Shown piece after piece: positions 35,140-44,256 of a stretch of DNA of 64,000 nucleotides. Location: contig NZ_CP037993.1 of assembly GCF_004367745.1 (NCBI RefSeq), positions 3,658,001 through 3,722,000 of the forward strand. Direction: 5' to 3'. The notes under the pieces were generated by a model. That model searched no databases. It had not been told where the DNA came from and saw nothing but the letters and a program-made list of their open reading frames with translations. The translations under genes and the position numbers were made by a program. Within the stretch, counting starts at the first letter, position 1; each line of letters opens with the position of its first letter. The DNA comes from Herbaspirillum huttiense. Its GTDB lineage: Bacteria; Pseudomonadota; Gammaproteobacteria; Burkholderiales; Burkholderiaceae_D.

Positions 35140-35285
35140 GGCATTCTCCGGGGCATGCGCCCTTCCCTTTGCGATCCCGCATTCTGGGGGATTCCCTGCG
35201 GCGAGGCAAATCGGCCTGCCGGCAAGGCTGGCCGAAGCGGACGCAATCGCGCACAATGCCGGGCTGTCTTCCCTTGCTGCCGCCC

Positions 35286-36059
35286 ATGTCCATGTCCTTG
35301 CCGGTCCTGATCTCCGCCCTGGCCAGCAGCCTGCTGCTGCCGCCCGTCTCGCCCTTCCTGATGTGCCTGGCCGGGTTCTGGCTACGCCGTCGCGCACCCC
35401 GCACAGGCCTGGCGCTGATGCTGCTGGGGGCCATGATCCTGCTGGTACTCAGCACGCGGATCGGTGCCCTGTGGGTGATCCGGCCACTGGAAGCGCAATA
35501 CGCTCCACTGGCCGGCGCCGGCAATGCGCAAGCCATCGTCGTCCTGGGATCGGGCCGGATCGACCAGGCACCGGAATACGGCGGCAGCGATGACTCCACC
35601 GCCATCGGCATGAAGCGCCTGCAATACGCGGCCTATCTGGCGCGCCACACCGGCTTGCCGCTCCTGGTCACGGGCGGCAGCCCCGACGGCTCGCCCGAAA
35701 GTGAAGCCGCGCTGATGGCGCGCAACCTGCAGCGCGACTTCGGGGTGCCGGTGCGTTGGCAGGAAACGCGCGCCGATACCACCGCCCAGAACGCCAGCTA
35801 TTCCGCCGCCATGCTCAAGGCTGACGGCATCGAACGCATCCTGCTGGTGACCGACAGCATCCACATGCCGCGCGCCATGCGCGTCTTTGCGTATACCGGC
35901 TTGCAGGTGCAGGCCGCGCCGACCGTGTTCGCCGGGCGGTCGCGCCCGCGCCTGACCGACTACCTGCCGCGCGCCGGCAACCTGGAGCTGGCCAGCTACG
36001 CCCTGCGCGAGTGGGTCGGTCAGCTGTGGTACAGCCTCAGGCGCGCAGCGGGACAGTGA
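35286..36059 (+). CDS. YdcF/ElyC-family protein (DUF218)
   Basis: The 257-aa protein has two N-terminal transmembrane segments (about residues 8-27 and 41-62) and a DUF218 domain with AIVVLGSGRIDQ, LLVTGGSPDG, SEAALMARNLQRDFGVP, and VTDSIHMPRAMRVFA. ElyC and SanA relatives act in envelope integrity and peptidoglycan or enterobacterial antigen metabolism; the reaction is not established. ATG 35286 is chosen from the membrane segment; a second ATG follows two codons later. It diverges from the fusion gene. Confidence 0.88.
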   Translation: MSMSLPVLISALASSLLLPPVSPFLMCLAGFWLRRRAPRTGLALMLLGAMILLVLSTRIGALWVIRPLEAQYAPLAGAGNAQAIVVLGSGRIDQAPEYGGSDDSTAIGMKRLQYAAYLARHTGLPLLVTGGSPDGSPESEAALMARNLQRDFGVPVRWQETRADTTAQNASYSAAMLKADGIERILLVTDSIHMPRAMRVFAYTGLQVQAAPTVFAGRSRPRLTDYLPRAGNLELASYALREWVGQLWYSLRRAAGQ

Positions 36060-36309
36060 AAACAAGCGTTGCAGCACAAGCCAACTCATAAAATGAATGC
36101 CCTTGCGCCTCTTGTTCCGCCATTCAGCACAACGACAGCGGCGTAGAGTGACAAGGTCGCGCGCATTTCGTCCGTAAACGCCCGTGCACACTACTTGACC
36201 TAGCAACAACACGCTCACGCAAGGCGATGTACCCGGCCCGCCAGGCCAGGTGCCATCGTCCCGGCACAGCGATGCCAGCGAGCGCCTCTACACAATGGGA
36301 GATATCATC

Positions 36310-38118
36310 ATGGGCCAGTTGTCCTTCAGTAAAAAACTGTGGCTGCCACTCGGTTTGAGCCTCATCGCACTGCTGGCGATTTCCATCTTCAGCGCTGTCA
36401 TGGTGCGCGATGTGCGCATGGAAGAGCGCAAGAACGACCTCACCAACATCGGCCAGACCGCGCTATCCATGGTCAAGGGCTATGGCGCGCTGGCCGAATC
36501 CGGCGCGCTGACCAAGGAAGAAGCGCAAAAACGCGCCAAAGCCGCCGTGAAGAGCCTGCGCTACGGCACCGACGGCTACTTCTCGATTTCCACCTCGGCG
36601 CAGATCATCGTCATGCACCCGATCAAGACCGAACTTGACGGCAAGGACCTGACCAACTTCAAAGATCCGGCCGGCAAGAACCTGTTCGTCGAGATCACCA
36701 AGGCCGGCAGCCAGCCCGGCGGCAGCTTCGTCAATTACCTGTGGCCCAAAGTCGGGGCGGCCGAACCGGTGCCCAAGACCTCCTTCGTCATCGCCTATCA
36801 GCCCTGGGACTGGAACCTGACCACCGGCGCATACATGGATGACATCAACGCCGCCTTCCTGCGCACCCTGACGCAGATGGCCATCCTCTTTGCCGTGGTG
36901 GCGGCGGCCCTGGTAGCGCTGGTGATCGTGATCAACCGCGGCATCCTGCGCACCATCGGCGGCGATCCGGCCAAGGCGGCCGAGGTCGCCAACCGCATCG
37001 CCCAAGGCGACCTCACCCCCAACATCGAAACCGCACCGGGCGACCGGAGCAGCCTGCTTTACGCAGTGCGCAGCATGCGCGATTCGCTGCTGAGTACCAT
37101 CGCCAACATCAAGACTTCGGCCGACACCATCGCCACTGCCAGCCAGGAAATCGCCAGCGGCAACCTCGACCTGTCGAGCCGCACCGAGCAACAGGCCGGC
37201 TCCATCGAGGAAACCGCCTCGGCCATGGAAGAACTGACCGCCACCGTCAAGCAGAATGCCGACAACGCGCGCCAGGCCAACCAGCTGGCCGAATCGGCAT
37301 CGGAAGTGGCGATCCAGGGCGGCAGCGTGGTCGGCCAGGTGGTGCAGACCATGGAAGGCATCACCGACAGCTCGCGCAAGATTGCCGACATCATCGGCGT
37401 GATCGACGGCATCGCCTTCCAGACCAACATTCTGGCGCTCAACGCGGCAGTAGAGGCGGCGCGCGCCGGCGAGCAGGGGCGCGGCTTTGCGGTGGTGGCC
37501 TCGGAAGTGCGCTCACTGGCTCAGCGTTCGGCCTCGGCCGCCAAGGAGATCAAGTCCCTCATCGATGACTCGGTGGCCAAGGTCGATACCGGCAGCAAGC
37601 TGGTCGAACAAGCAGGTGCCACCATGACCGAAGTGGTGGCCAGCGTGCGCCGCGTCACCGACATCGTGGGGGAAATCAGCTCGGCCAGCCAGGAACAGAG
37701 CGCCGGCATCGCCGAAGTCGGCCGTGCGATCACGCAGATGGATGAGGGGACGCAACAGAACGCCGCCCTGGTGGAGCAAGCCGCCGCTGCGGCGCAATCG
37801 CTGCAGGATCAGGCGGCCACCCTGGCCGGTCTGGTCGGACGCTTCCAGATTGATGGCAGCCAGGCGCGCACCGTTGCGGCTGCACCGGCGGCGGTCAAGC
37901 CGGCCGCACGCCCGGCACCTGCCGCATCAGCGAGCGCTGCGCCGCGCAAGCCGACAGCGGCCCCGGCGGCACGTGCGACCATTCCAGCACCCAAGGCCGC
38001 CCCGGCCAAACCCGCTGCAGCAGCCGCGCCCAAGGCGGACGCTCCCGCAGCCAAGCCCGCTGGCAAACCGTCGCGCCTGCCTGCGGGCGACGATGAAGGA
38101 GATTGGGAAACCTTCTGA
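36310..38118 (+). CDS. Methyl-accepting chemotaxis protein with single Cache sensor
   Basis: The 602-aa chemoreceptor has an N-terminal transmembrane helix, a periplasmic single-Cache domain (about residues 35-185, with [20 protein letters not shown]), a second helix, a HAMP domain and the signalling hairpin tip [24 protein letters not shown] core ([20 protein letters not shown]). The C-terminus is a long Ala/Pro-rich tail ending DWETF, a CheR/CheB docking pentapeptide. ATG 36310 has GGGAGA upstream; ATG 36295 also lies in frame. sCache_2 domains commonly sense small organic acids; the ligand is unknown. Confidence 0.93.
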   Translation: MGQLSFSKKLWLPLGLSLIALLAISIFSAVMVRDVRMEERKNDLTNIGQTALSMVKGYGALAESGALTKEEAQKRAKAAVKSLRYGTDGYFSISTSAQIIVMHPIKTELDGKDLTNFKDPAGKNLFVEITKAGSQPGGSFVNYLWPKVGAAEPVPKTSFVIAYQPWDWNLTTGAYMDDINAAFLRTLTQMAILFAVVAAALVALVIVINRGILRTIGGDPAKAAEVANRIAQGDLTPNIETAPGDRSSLLYAVRSMRDSLLSTIANIKTSADTIATASQEIASGNLDLSSRTEQQAGSIEETASAMEELTATVKQNADNARQANQLAESASEVAIQGGSVVGQVVQTMEGITDSSRKIADIIGVIDGIAFQTNILALNAAVEAARAGEQGRGFAVVASEVRSLAQRSASAAKEIKSLIDDSVAKVDTGSKLVEQAGATMTEVVASVRRVTDIVGEISSASQEQSAGIAEVGRAITQMDEGTQQNAALVEQAAAAAQSLQDQAATLAGLVGRFQIDGSQARTVAAAPAAVKPAARPAPAASASAAPRKPTAAPAARATIPAPKAAPAKPAAAAAPKADAPAAKPAGKPSRLPAGDDEGDWETF

Positions 38119-38141
38119 GCCTCCTTGCCTTGCGCACCACC

Positions 38142-38166
38142 AGCCCGCTTCATGCGGGCTTTTTTC
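38142..38166 (+). terminator. Terminator downstream of the Cache chemoreceptor
   Basis: AGCCCGC at 38142-38148 pairs with GCGGGCT at 38154-38160, 5-nt loop, followed by a six-T run. Classic intrinsic terminator. Confidence 0.9.
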
Positions 38167-38179
38167 ATGGGGACGCCAT

Positions 38180-39067
38180 TCACGCCAGGGCGGCGCGGCT
38201 TTCCCCCACCAGCCGGCTGATCAGCCCGGAGTCGGGTGCCACCGCCAGTGCGCGCGCCGTATCCTGCTTGCCGCTGGCCAGCAGGCCCTGCTCATTGGGA
38301 GCAATGGTGTATTCGCTATGGCAGGCCGGGCAGTACAGCGTATCGCCGGCCACGGCTTCCCGGGGCCGTACGATGATCGGGCCGCATGAGAGGCAGCGCT
38401 GCAGAGGAATGCCCTCATCGCTGTGGCCCACGATGTGGGCCAGTTCCGCATCGGCCTGCAGGCCAATGAAGCGGCGTCCCAACTCGGCATCGAACTGCTT
38501 GCCGAGCTCACCCTCGATGATTTCCATGGCCCGTGCAATCGGCATCCCGCTGCGATAGGGACGCGTGCTGGTCATGGCGTCGAAGGCGTCGCAGATGCCG
38601 ACGATGCGCGCAGCCAGCGGGATGTCCTCACCGCGCCGTCCGAAGGGATAGCCGCGCCCGTCCGGTGTTTCGTGATGCAGCAGCACCGCCTCTTCGGCCA
38701 GGGCTGCCAGCGGGTGGCCCGCCAGCATGCGGTGGCCGATCTCGGGATGCGTCCTGATGACCGCGTATTCCGCCTCATCCAGCCGCGATTTCTTGCCCAG
38801 TACGGCATCGGGGATGCCGATCTTGCCGAGGTCATGCAGGAAGGCACCGATGGTGATGCGGGCCACCTGCTCCGCGGGCAGTCCGGCGGAATGCGCCAGC
38901 AGACGCGACAATCGCGCCACCCGCCACAGATGCCCGCCGGTATAGGGATCGCGCGCCTCCACCGCCCAGGCCAGCAGGAACAGGCTCATCAGCAGCTGCT
39001 CGTCATGCGCCGCCTGGCGCGCAGCTTTGTTGCGGGTGGCGCGCTGCCACAGTGAAAGCAGATTCAT
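38180..39067 (-). CDS. HD-GYP domain protein with C-terminal zinc ribbon
   Basis: The 295-aa protein is an HD-GYP phosphodiesterase. The motif AFLHDLGKIGIPDAVL holds the HD pair and HHETPDGRGYP the GYP motif, with HPEIGHRMLAGHP between; metal ligands appear intact, so cyclic di-GMP hydrolysis is plausible. After the HD domain come two Cys pairs (CLSC and CPAC), which would form a zinc ribbon of unknown role. Its ATG overlaps the stop of the chlorite-dismutase-like gene by 4 nt. It is the last gene of the five-gene sigma-factor operon. Confidence 0.92.
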   Translation of the reverse strand: MNLLSLWQRATRNKAARQAAHDEQLLMSLFLLAWAVEARDPYTGGHLWRVARLSRLLAHSAGLPAEQVARITIGAFLHDLGKIGIPDAVLGKKSRLDEAEYAVIRTHPEIGHRMLAGHPLAALAEEAVLLHHETPDGRGYPFGRRGEDIPLAARIVGICDAFDAMTSTRPYRSGMPIARAMEIIEGELGKQFDAELGRRFIGLQADAELAHIVGHSDEGIPLQRCLSCGPIIVRPREAVAGDTLYCPACHSEYTIAPNEQGLLASGKQDTARALAVAPDSGLISRLVGESRAALA

Positions 39068-39654
39068 CCGGCAGCTCCTTGTCGGGCAGGCTCATCGTAG
39101 ACCAGGCGGATATCGACCTCGCGATCAACGAACTGCCATTCGGCACTCCGGCGCAATCGCGCGACCAACTCTTCGAATGCTTCAGCGTGTTCCGGCGCGT
39201 ACTCGAACCAGGTCAGGAAATCGAAAGGCTGGCCCAGTTCGCGCGCATGGTAGAGACGGCGCGCAATCGGTGGCAGGTACTCCAGCCCGATGGCGATGTG
39301 GTGCGACTGCTCCTCCAGGATCGCGCGGCGCTCATCCTGCGCCAGCGCCCACCAGGCCGGGTTCTTGCGGATCGGGATGAGGGCTGCGCAGCGTGCCTCG
39401 GGCCGCCCCAGGCCCTGCTGCACCGCGCCCAGCGTATCGAGTTCGTGCCGCGTGGCATAACGCGCATGACCGGTGGCACCGTCCAGGCGCCACTTCACGC
39501 CGGGCGTAGCGGTGGACTGCGCCTCGCCGGGACCGGCGACGGCAAGCCTTCCCGCCATTGCCAGCGATTCGCCGACCACGGCGTCGACGCGCAGGATACG
39601 CCAGCCTCCACTGAGACCAGCGACGAATGCGGTATGGATCACGCTCATGCTCAA
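39064..39654 (-). CDS. Chlorite dismutase-family heme protein (short, dimer-type)
   Basis: The 196-aa product matches the short Cld lineage by pattern: LIPIRKNPAWWALAQDERRA, IGLEYLPPIARRLYHARELG with the probable proximal heme His in LYH, then FDFLTWFEYAPEHAEAFEEL. Chlorite dismutases turn chlorite into chloride and oxygen, but many family members have other or unknown heme functions. I see no Arg in the WFEYAPEH segment, where a distal Arg would be expected, so chlorite activity is uncertain. No signal peptide. It overlaps the HD-GYP gene and follows nrsF by 12 nt. Confidence 0.75.
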   Translation of the reverse strand: MSMSVIHTAFVAGLSGGWRILRVDAVVGESLAMAGRLAVAGPGEAQSTATPGVKWRLDGATGHARYATRHELDTLGAVQQGLGRPEARCAALIPIRKNPAWWALAQDERRAILEEQSHHIAIGLEYLPPIARRLYHARELGQPFDFLTWFEYAPEHAEAFEELVARLRRSAEWQFVDREVDIRLVYDEPARQGAAG

Positions 39655-39666
39655 TCGCTCCAGGAC

Positions 39667-40308
39667 TTACCAGCGCAACAGGCGCGGACCCAGCAGCAGG
39701 CCAAGTGCTGCCGGAATGAGGATCCCGAGGAAATACCAGATTCCCCAGAACGGCACGCCCATCTCCGGGCAATGCAGGCAATACACCATGGTCGCCGTGG
39801 CACCGGCCAGCAGGCCAGCCACCGCACCGCTCAGGCGCAGCCGGGTCGGGGCCATGCCGCGCACGGCCCAGAAGATGCCGATGAAGAGTGGAATCGACAG
39901 CAGCGCGATGTTGAACGGGCAGCTGCGCCAGCTGATCCCCATCAACAGCGGCAGCCGCTGGGCTACCGGTGCACTGAGCAACACGGCTGCGCCACCGAGC
40001 CACACTGCCATGGCAGGCAGGGCGATGCCCGCCCAGTTGGCACCCACGCGCAATCCCGGACGCACCAGGCGTCGCAGCACCAGCATGGCCCCCACGGCCA
40101 ATGTCGTGGGAAAGGCCAGCTTGATCCAGAACAGCGGCACGCCCAGCATCACCGCCAGATCGGGACGCAGCCCGTAGATCTTCAGCATCAGCAACAGCGA
40201 ACCCAAGCCGCCCAGCACCAGGGCCTGGGCCATCTGCTTGACCGGCAAACGCCGGTCCACCGGTGCCACGCCGCTGGCCATCATCGAAATAAGGTCTTCA
40301 GTCTTCAT
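39667..40308 (-). CDS. nrsF: NrsF-type anti-sigma factor (DUF1109)
   Basis: NrsF is a six-helix inner-membrane anti-sigma factor that holds ECF sigma SigF in Caulobacter and relatives. The 213-aa protein has six transmembrane segments and the conserved features [20 protein letters not shown] and [17 protein letters not shown], which include the two Cys positions required for stress sensing in NrsF. It overlaps the sigma gene by 4 nt, as usual for sigma/anti-sigma pairs. The start MKTEDLI resembles the MKTMELV start of the paralog on the other side of the sigma gene. Confidence 0.92.
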   Translation of the reverse strand: MKTEDLISMMASGVAPVDRRLPVKQMAQALVLGGLGSLLLMLKIYGLRPDLAVMLGVPLFWIKLAFPTTLAVGAMLVLRRLVRPGLRVGANWAGIALPAMAVWLGGAAVLLSAPVAQRLPLLMGISWRSCPFNIALLSIPLFIGIFWAVRGMAPTRLRLSGAVAGLLAGATATMVYCLHCPEMGVPFWGIWYFLGILIPAALGLLLGPRLLRW

Positions 40309-40940
40309 GCTTGCAGTTTCTCCCGGATCTTCAGGGCCAGGGCCTTGAGGCCACGATGGATGCCGACTTTCACGGCCGATTCCGACATCCCGGTCAGTTG
40401 TGCCGTCTCGGCCACCGACAGGCCTTCCAGCTTGACGTGAACGATCGGCAAACGCTGCTTGTCGGGCAGTTCCTCCAGCAGCGCACCGACATCGCGCCGC
40501 GCCTGCGCCGGTTCATCGTCACAGGTGGTGAGCAGGTCGTGCTCTTCGTCCAGCGGGTCGTTGAAGGCTTCGCGGCGCGAACGGGCGCGCAGGAAGTCCA
40601 TCAGCTTGTAGCGCGCGATGGCATGCACCCAGGCCGTCAGCGGCTGATCGGGGCGATAGGTATGGCGGGCGTTGTGGATGGCCAGCAGGGTTTCCTGCAC
40701 CACATCCTCGACGTCATCCTGCAGATGCACCAGGCGCTTGCGCAGGAAGGCACGCAGGCGGCCGCTCAGTTCGGCCAGAAACTGGCGATAGGCCACGGCG
40801 TCGCCGTCGAGACCGGCCAGCAGCAGCATGCGCAGGCGCTCCTCGGCGGGATGCGAGGGCTTGCCGGGACGGCCTGCCACCTCATCCGGCAAGGCCGGTC
40901 CGCCAGTCGCCAACAGGAAAGGACTTTCAGTCATGGGCAC
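40305..40940 (-). CDS. ECF-family RNA polymerase sigma factor (SigF-type)
   Basis: The 211-aa product has a sigma-70 region 2 ([20 protein letters not shown]) and a region 4 helix-turn-helix ([20 protein letters not shown] then [14 protein letters not shown]), about residues 70-140 and 155-205. Its neighbours are two NrsF-like anti-sigmas, which places it in the SigF-type ECF group. It probably recognises the GTAACC-N16-CGAA sites found at 41673-41698 and 41743-41768. The start has no strong ribosome-binding site visible but lies 9 nt after the first anti-sigma gene. Confidence 0.95.
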   Translation of the reverse strand: MPMTESPFLLATGGPALPDEVAGRPGKPSHPAEERLRMLLLAGLDGDAVAYRQFLAELSGRLRAFLRKRLVHLQDDVEDVVQETLLAIHNARHTYRPDQPLTAWVHAIARYKLMDFLRARSRREAFNDPLDEEHDLLTTCDDEPAQARRDVGALLEELPDKQRLPIVHVKLEGLSVAETAQLTGMSESAVKVGIHRGLKALALKIREKLQA

Positions 40941-40949
40941 GCCACCAGA

Positions 40950-41615
40950 TCACCAACGAAGCAGCCACGGGCCGCACAAGGCGCCGGCCCCCGTCGGCAG
41001 CGCCACCCCCAGTACATACCAGACACCCCAGAACGGCGGCGCCATCTCCACGCAATAAAGCGAATAGACTAGCACGCCCTGTGCGCCGGCCACCAATCCA
41101 GCCACCGCACCCGCCGCACGCAATTGCGTGGGGGCCATCCCGCGCAGGAACCACAGCATGCTCGCCAGCGTGGGCAAGGACAGCAAGGCCACATTGGCCG
41201 AACACACTTCCCAGCTGCTGCCCAGCAGCAGGTCCAGCCGCTGCGAGGGCGGCGCCAGCGCCAGCCAGCTGCCACCGGCCAGCCACAGCAAGGCCGGTGG
41301 CAGCAGCAGTCCTGCCGCCGGAGCCAGCCCCATGCGCATGCCTGGCAGCGCCAGGCGCGAGGCAGCCAGTTGTCCGGCCAGCAAGGCCGCTAGCGGGAAC
41401 GAGACCTTCATCCAGAACAGCGGCTGCTGCAACAGTTCACGCAGGTCGCTGCGCACCCCATAGAGTATGGCCAGCAGCAGGGCCGCACCCATCAGGCCCA
41501 GGGCCAGCGCCACCGCCATGCGCGCGGCCACGTTGCGCACCAGGCTGCGCTGGACGGGGCCGGGGGGCTCGCCCGTTCCGGTTGCCAGCATGTTGACCAG
41601 TTCCATCGTTTTCAT
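40950..41615 (-). CDS. Second NrsF-like anti-sigma factor (DUF1109)
   Basis: This 221-aa six-helix membrane protein is a diverged paralog of NrsF encoded on the promoter-proximal side of the sigma gene. It keeps the same features: WEVCSANVALLSLP, YSLYCVEMAPPFWGVWY and the MAPTQLRAAGAVAGL turn. The two Cys positions are conserved, although the second motif has one Cys where the other paralog has two. Two NrsF-like proteins around one sigma factor is not the usual single-partner layout. Transcription starts from the divergent promoter at 41673-41698. Confidence 0.9.
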   Translation of the reverse strand: MKTMELVNMLATGTGEPPGPVQRSLVRNVAARMAVALALGLMGAALLLAILYGVRSDLRELLQQPLFWMKVSFPLAALLAGQLAASRLALPGMRMGLAPAAGLLLPPALLWLAGGSWLALAPPSQRLDLLLGSSWEVCSANVALLSLPTLASMLWFLRGMAPTQLRAAGAVAGLVAGAQGVLVYSLYCVEMAPPFWGVWYVLGVALPTGAGALCGPWLLRW

Positions 41616-41672
41616 TCACATCCCCTTAGTGCCCCTGCGGGCGGACTGCGCAATGGCGCGCTCTCTTTTGTA

Positions 41673-41698
41673 TTCGTTCACAACAGCGCTGCGGTTAC
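41673..41698 (-). promoter_or_regulatory. SigF-type ECF promoter for the sigma/anti-sigma operon
   Basis: Read on the minus strand, GTAACC (41698-41693) and CGAA (41676-41673) are separated by exactly 16 bp, the form I recall for Caulobacter SigF promoters. The start codon of the first anti-sigma gene is 58 bp downstream. Match is seen; recognition by the neighbouring sigma factor is inferred. Confidence 0.75.
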
Positions 41699-41742
41699 AG
41701 CAGACGCGAAAAATAATTTTTTCAAAAAATCTTCATCGCGCT

Positions 41743-41768
41743 GTAACCGGCCAGCCACTCCCTGCGAA
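41743..41768 (+). promoter_or_regulatory. SigF-type ECF promoter for the bufferin operon
   Basis: GTAACC at 41743-41748 and CGAA at 41765-41768 are separated by exactly 16 bp. bufA begins 87 bp further on, leaving room for a leader. It is the mirror partner of the site at 41673-41698. Confidence 0.8.
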
Positions 41769-41854
41769 TTAACAAGCAGATCGGACGCAAAGCAGCAGCA
41801 AGCGAAACGCCGGTCAGTGTCATCTTCCACTTCATCCATTTTCAGGAGCACACC

Positions 41855-42130
41855 ATGAACCACTTCGTCGCCACCGCCGCACTGACCCTCGCCACCCTCG
41901 CCTCCGGCGTCGCCATGGCCCAAGACAAGCAACCGATGAACAAGACCGCCGTCGAGAAGTGCTATGGCGTCTCCATGGCCGGCCAGAACGACTGCAAGGC
42001 CGGTGAAGGCACCACCTGCGCCGGCACCGCCAAGATGGATTACCAGGGCAATGCCTGGAAGAACGTCCCGGCCGGCACCTGCACCTCGATCAAGACTCCG
42101 CGCGGCATGGGCTCGCTCAAGCCGGTCTGA
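41855..42130 (+). CDS. bufA: Bufferin-1 precursor (DUF2282), BufA
   Basis: Bufferins are secreted copper-binding peptides made by modification of Cys residues by an MNIO enzyme. The 91-aa precursor has a signal peptide ending near VAMA and four Cys in the family pattern [14 protein letters not shown] then [11 protein letters not shown] and PAGTC. CAGGAG precedes the ATG at good spacing. It is the first gene of the plus-strand operon, 20 nt before bufB. The thiooxazole-type modification is known for the family and is inferred here. Confidence 0.93.
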   Translation: MNHFVATAALTLATLASGVAMAQDKQPMNKTAVEKCYGVSMAGQNDCKAGEGTTCAGTAKMDYQGNAWKNVPAGTCTSIKTPRGMGSLKPV

Positions 42131-42150
42131 TCGTTCCGGAGCCATCGGCC

Positions 42151-43002
42151 ATGACAACGTCACCCCTCACCGCCGGCCTGGGTCTCAAACCCCAGCATTT
42201 CGATGCAGCGCTGGCCTGCAAGGCAGCGGGACTGTGGTTCGAAGTCCATCCGGAAAACTACCTGATGGACGGCGGCCCCCGCCTGGCATGGCTGCAGGCG
42301 ATCCGGGAGCAGCATCCGGTGGCCCTGCACGGGGTGTCGATGTCACTGGCCGGGCCCGACGCGCCCGATCCCCTGCATCTGCGCAAACTGGCACAACTGG
42401 TGTCGCGCATCGAACCGGTGCTGGTCTCCGAACACCTCGCCTGGTCGCGCATCGGCGGCCACTACCTGCCCGACCTGCTGCCGGTGCCGCGTACCAACGA
42501 CACACTGGCACGCCTGGCTGACAACATCAGCCGCACCCAGGATGTGCTGCAGCGCCGGATCGCGCTGGAGAACCCGTCGCATTACCTGCACATGGAGCAG
42601 CACAGCTGGAGCGAGCCGGACTTCCTGCGCGAACTGGTGCGCCGGACCGGCTGCGGCTTGCTGGTCGACGTCAACAATGTGCACGTGAGCGCCTGCAATC
42701 TCGGCACCGACGCGCACCACTACCTGGACCAGTTGCCGTTCGATGACATTCTCGAAATCCATCTGGCCGGCCACAGTGCCGATGCCAGCCTGCCCGGCCT
42801 GCTGGTCGATTCCCATGACGCCCCGGTTGCGGCAGCGGTCTGGGAGCTCTACGCGCATCTGCTGGCACGCACCGGGGAGTGTCCCACCCTGATCGAACGG
42901 GATGGCAACGTGCCCGCGTTCGACGTGCTGCTGGCCGAGCGCGACATGGCCGGCACCTTGCTGCATCCGGCAGCGGCCACGCACGAGGAGCAAGCCGCAT
43001 GA
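42151..43002 (+). CDS. bufB: MNIO-family enzyme BufB (DUF692), bufferin maturation
   Basis: BufB is a multinuclear non-heme iron-dependent oxidative enzyme that modifies bufferin Cys residues. The 283-aa TIM-barrel protein keeps the metal-ligand motifs: LHGVSMSL, SEHLAW, ENPSHYL, LVDVNNVHVS, EIHLAGH, DSHDAPV and TLIERDGNVP. It follows bufA by 20 nt and overlaps bufC by ATGA, the typical bufABC order. It acts in the cytoplasm before export of BufA. Confidence 0.96.
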   Translation: MTTSPLTAGLGLKPQHFDAALACKAAGLWFEVHPENYLMDGGPRLAWLQAIREQHPVALHGVSMSLAGPDAPDPLHLRKLAQLVSRIEPVLVSEHLAWSRIGGHYLPDLLPVPRTNDTLARLADNISRTQDVLQRRIALENPSHYLHMEQHSWSEPDFLRELVRRTGCGLLVDVNNVHVSACNLGTDAHHYLDQLPFDDILEIHLAGHSADASLPGLLVDSHDAPVAAAVWELYAHLLARTGECPTLIERDGNVPAFDVLLAERDMAGTLLHPAAATHEEQAA

Positions 43003-43754
43003 ATGCCCCCGACCATCGCTACTACGCCAGCTTCCTGCAGGCCCTGCTGAACGGGCAGAGCGACGACCCAGGCGTTGCCGCGCTGCTGGCGCAACCGGCC
43101 TTCGCGATCTATCGCAATACCGTCTTCAAGGGCTGCGTCGACGCACTGCTGGCCAACTATCCGGCGGTGCACCGGCTGGTCGGCAGCCCCTGGATGGAGT
43201 CTGCAGCGCAAGCCTTTGCGCGCGAGCACTTGCCACAAGAAGCCAGCCTCATCTGCTATGGGGCGGGCTTTGCCGATTTCCTTGCCACGCTGGAAGCAGC
43301 ACGGGAATTGCCTTACCTGCCGGGCGTCGCCACCCTGGACCGCTGCTGGACCGAAGCACACCTGGCCGCCGATGACCCGCTGCTGGACGTCTCGGCCCTG
43401 CACACCGCGCTGACCGCCGGCCAGGACATCAGGCTGGTACCGCATGCCGCCAGCCGCTGGCATCACGATCCGCAGCATCCGGTCTACACCATCTGGAGCA
43501 TCAACCGCAGCGATGCTGACGACACAGAAATCGCCCCCGAATGGCAGGGCGAAGGAGCCCTGCTCACGCGGCCGCACGGCCAGGTGCAATGGCAGCCGCT
43601 GAGTGCGGGCGCATCACGCTTTCTCGATGCCTGCCGCGATGGCTGCGGCATCGCCAGCGCTGCCGGCCAGGCGCTGGCCCGGGAGCCCGGCCTGGAGATC
43701 GGCACCATGCTGGGCCAGTTGATCCAGGCCGATGCCTTTACCTCGTTTCACTGA
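42999..43754 (+). CDS. bufC: BufC (DUF2063), MNIO partner protein
   Basis: BufC is the partner that helps BufB recognise the bufferin precursor. The 251-aa protein has the DUF2063 N-terminal domain (QPAFAIYRNTVFKGCVDALL then ANYPAVHRLVG and FAREHLP, about residues 33-80), followed by a more variable C-terminal half. ATG 42999 overlaps the bufB stop (ATGA); the in-frame ATG at 42879 lies inside bufB. doxX follows 12 nt downstream. Confidence 0.94.
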   Translation: MNAPDHRYYASFLQALLNGQSDDPGVAALLAQPAFAIYRNTVFKGCVDALLANYPAVHRLVGSPWMESAAQAFAREHLPQEASLICYGAGFADFLATLEAARELPYLPGVATLDRCWTEAHLAADDPLLDVSALHTALTAGQDIRLVPHAASRWHHDPQHPVYTIWSINRSDADDTEIAPEWQGEGALLTRPHGQVQWQPLSAGASRFLDACRDGCGIASAAGQALAREPGLEIGTMLGQLIQADAFTSFH

Positions 43755-43766
43755 ACGGAGACTTCC

Positions 43767-44237
43767 ATGAACCAGCCCGCCACCCTGCCTGCCGACGTGC
43801 AGCCCTCTCCCTCGCTGTGGTCGCGCGCCGCCGACCTGGCCACGCGGGTGATCAGCGACAACGTGCTGACGCTGGTCGCCCGCGTGGCGATCGCAGCGAT
43901 CTTCTTCCTCTCGGGCCGTACCAAGGTCAGCGGTTTCCTTGACATCAAGGACAGCACCTATGTCCTGTTCCAGGAGGAATACCGCCTGCCGCTGGTACCG
44001 CCCGACCTGGCGGCACACCTGGCGACCTATGCGGAACACTTCTTCCCGCTGCTGCTGATCCTCGGCCTCTGCACCCGGGGCGCGGCCCTGGCCTTGCTGG
44101 GCATGACCACCGTCATCGAGATCTTCGTCTATCCCGATGCCTGGCCCACGCACCTGTCCTGGGCCGGCTTGCTGCTGCTCCTGATAGCACGCGGTGGCGG
44201 TGCCTGGTCGCTGGACCGGCGCCTGGGACTGCGTTGA
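43767..44237 (+). CDS. doxX: DoxX-family membrane protein of the bufferin operon
   Basis: This 156-aa DoxX-type protein has about four transmembrane segments and the family entry [20 protein letters not shown], followed by [20 protein letters not shown] and [10 protein letters not shown]. DoxX proteins commonly end buf operons, perhaps handling membrane quinone or copper chemistry; their reaction is unproven. It is 12 nt after bufC and 19 nt before the chemoreceptor gene, so the run continues. Confidence 0.92.
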   Translation: MNQPATLPADVQPSPSLWSRAADLATRVISDNVLTLVARVAIAAIFFLSGRTKVSGFLDIKDSTYVLFQEEYRLPLVPPDLAAHLATYAEHFFPLLLILGLCTRGAALALLGMTTVIEIFVYPDAWPTHLSWAGLLLLLIARGGGAWSLDRRLGLR

Positions 44238-44256
44238 TCACGGGGAGGAAAGCATC

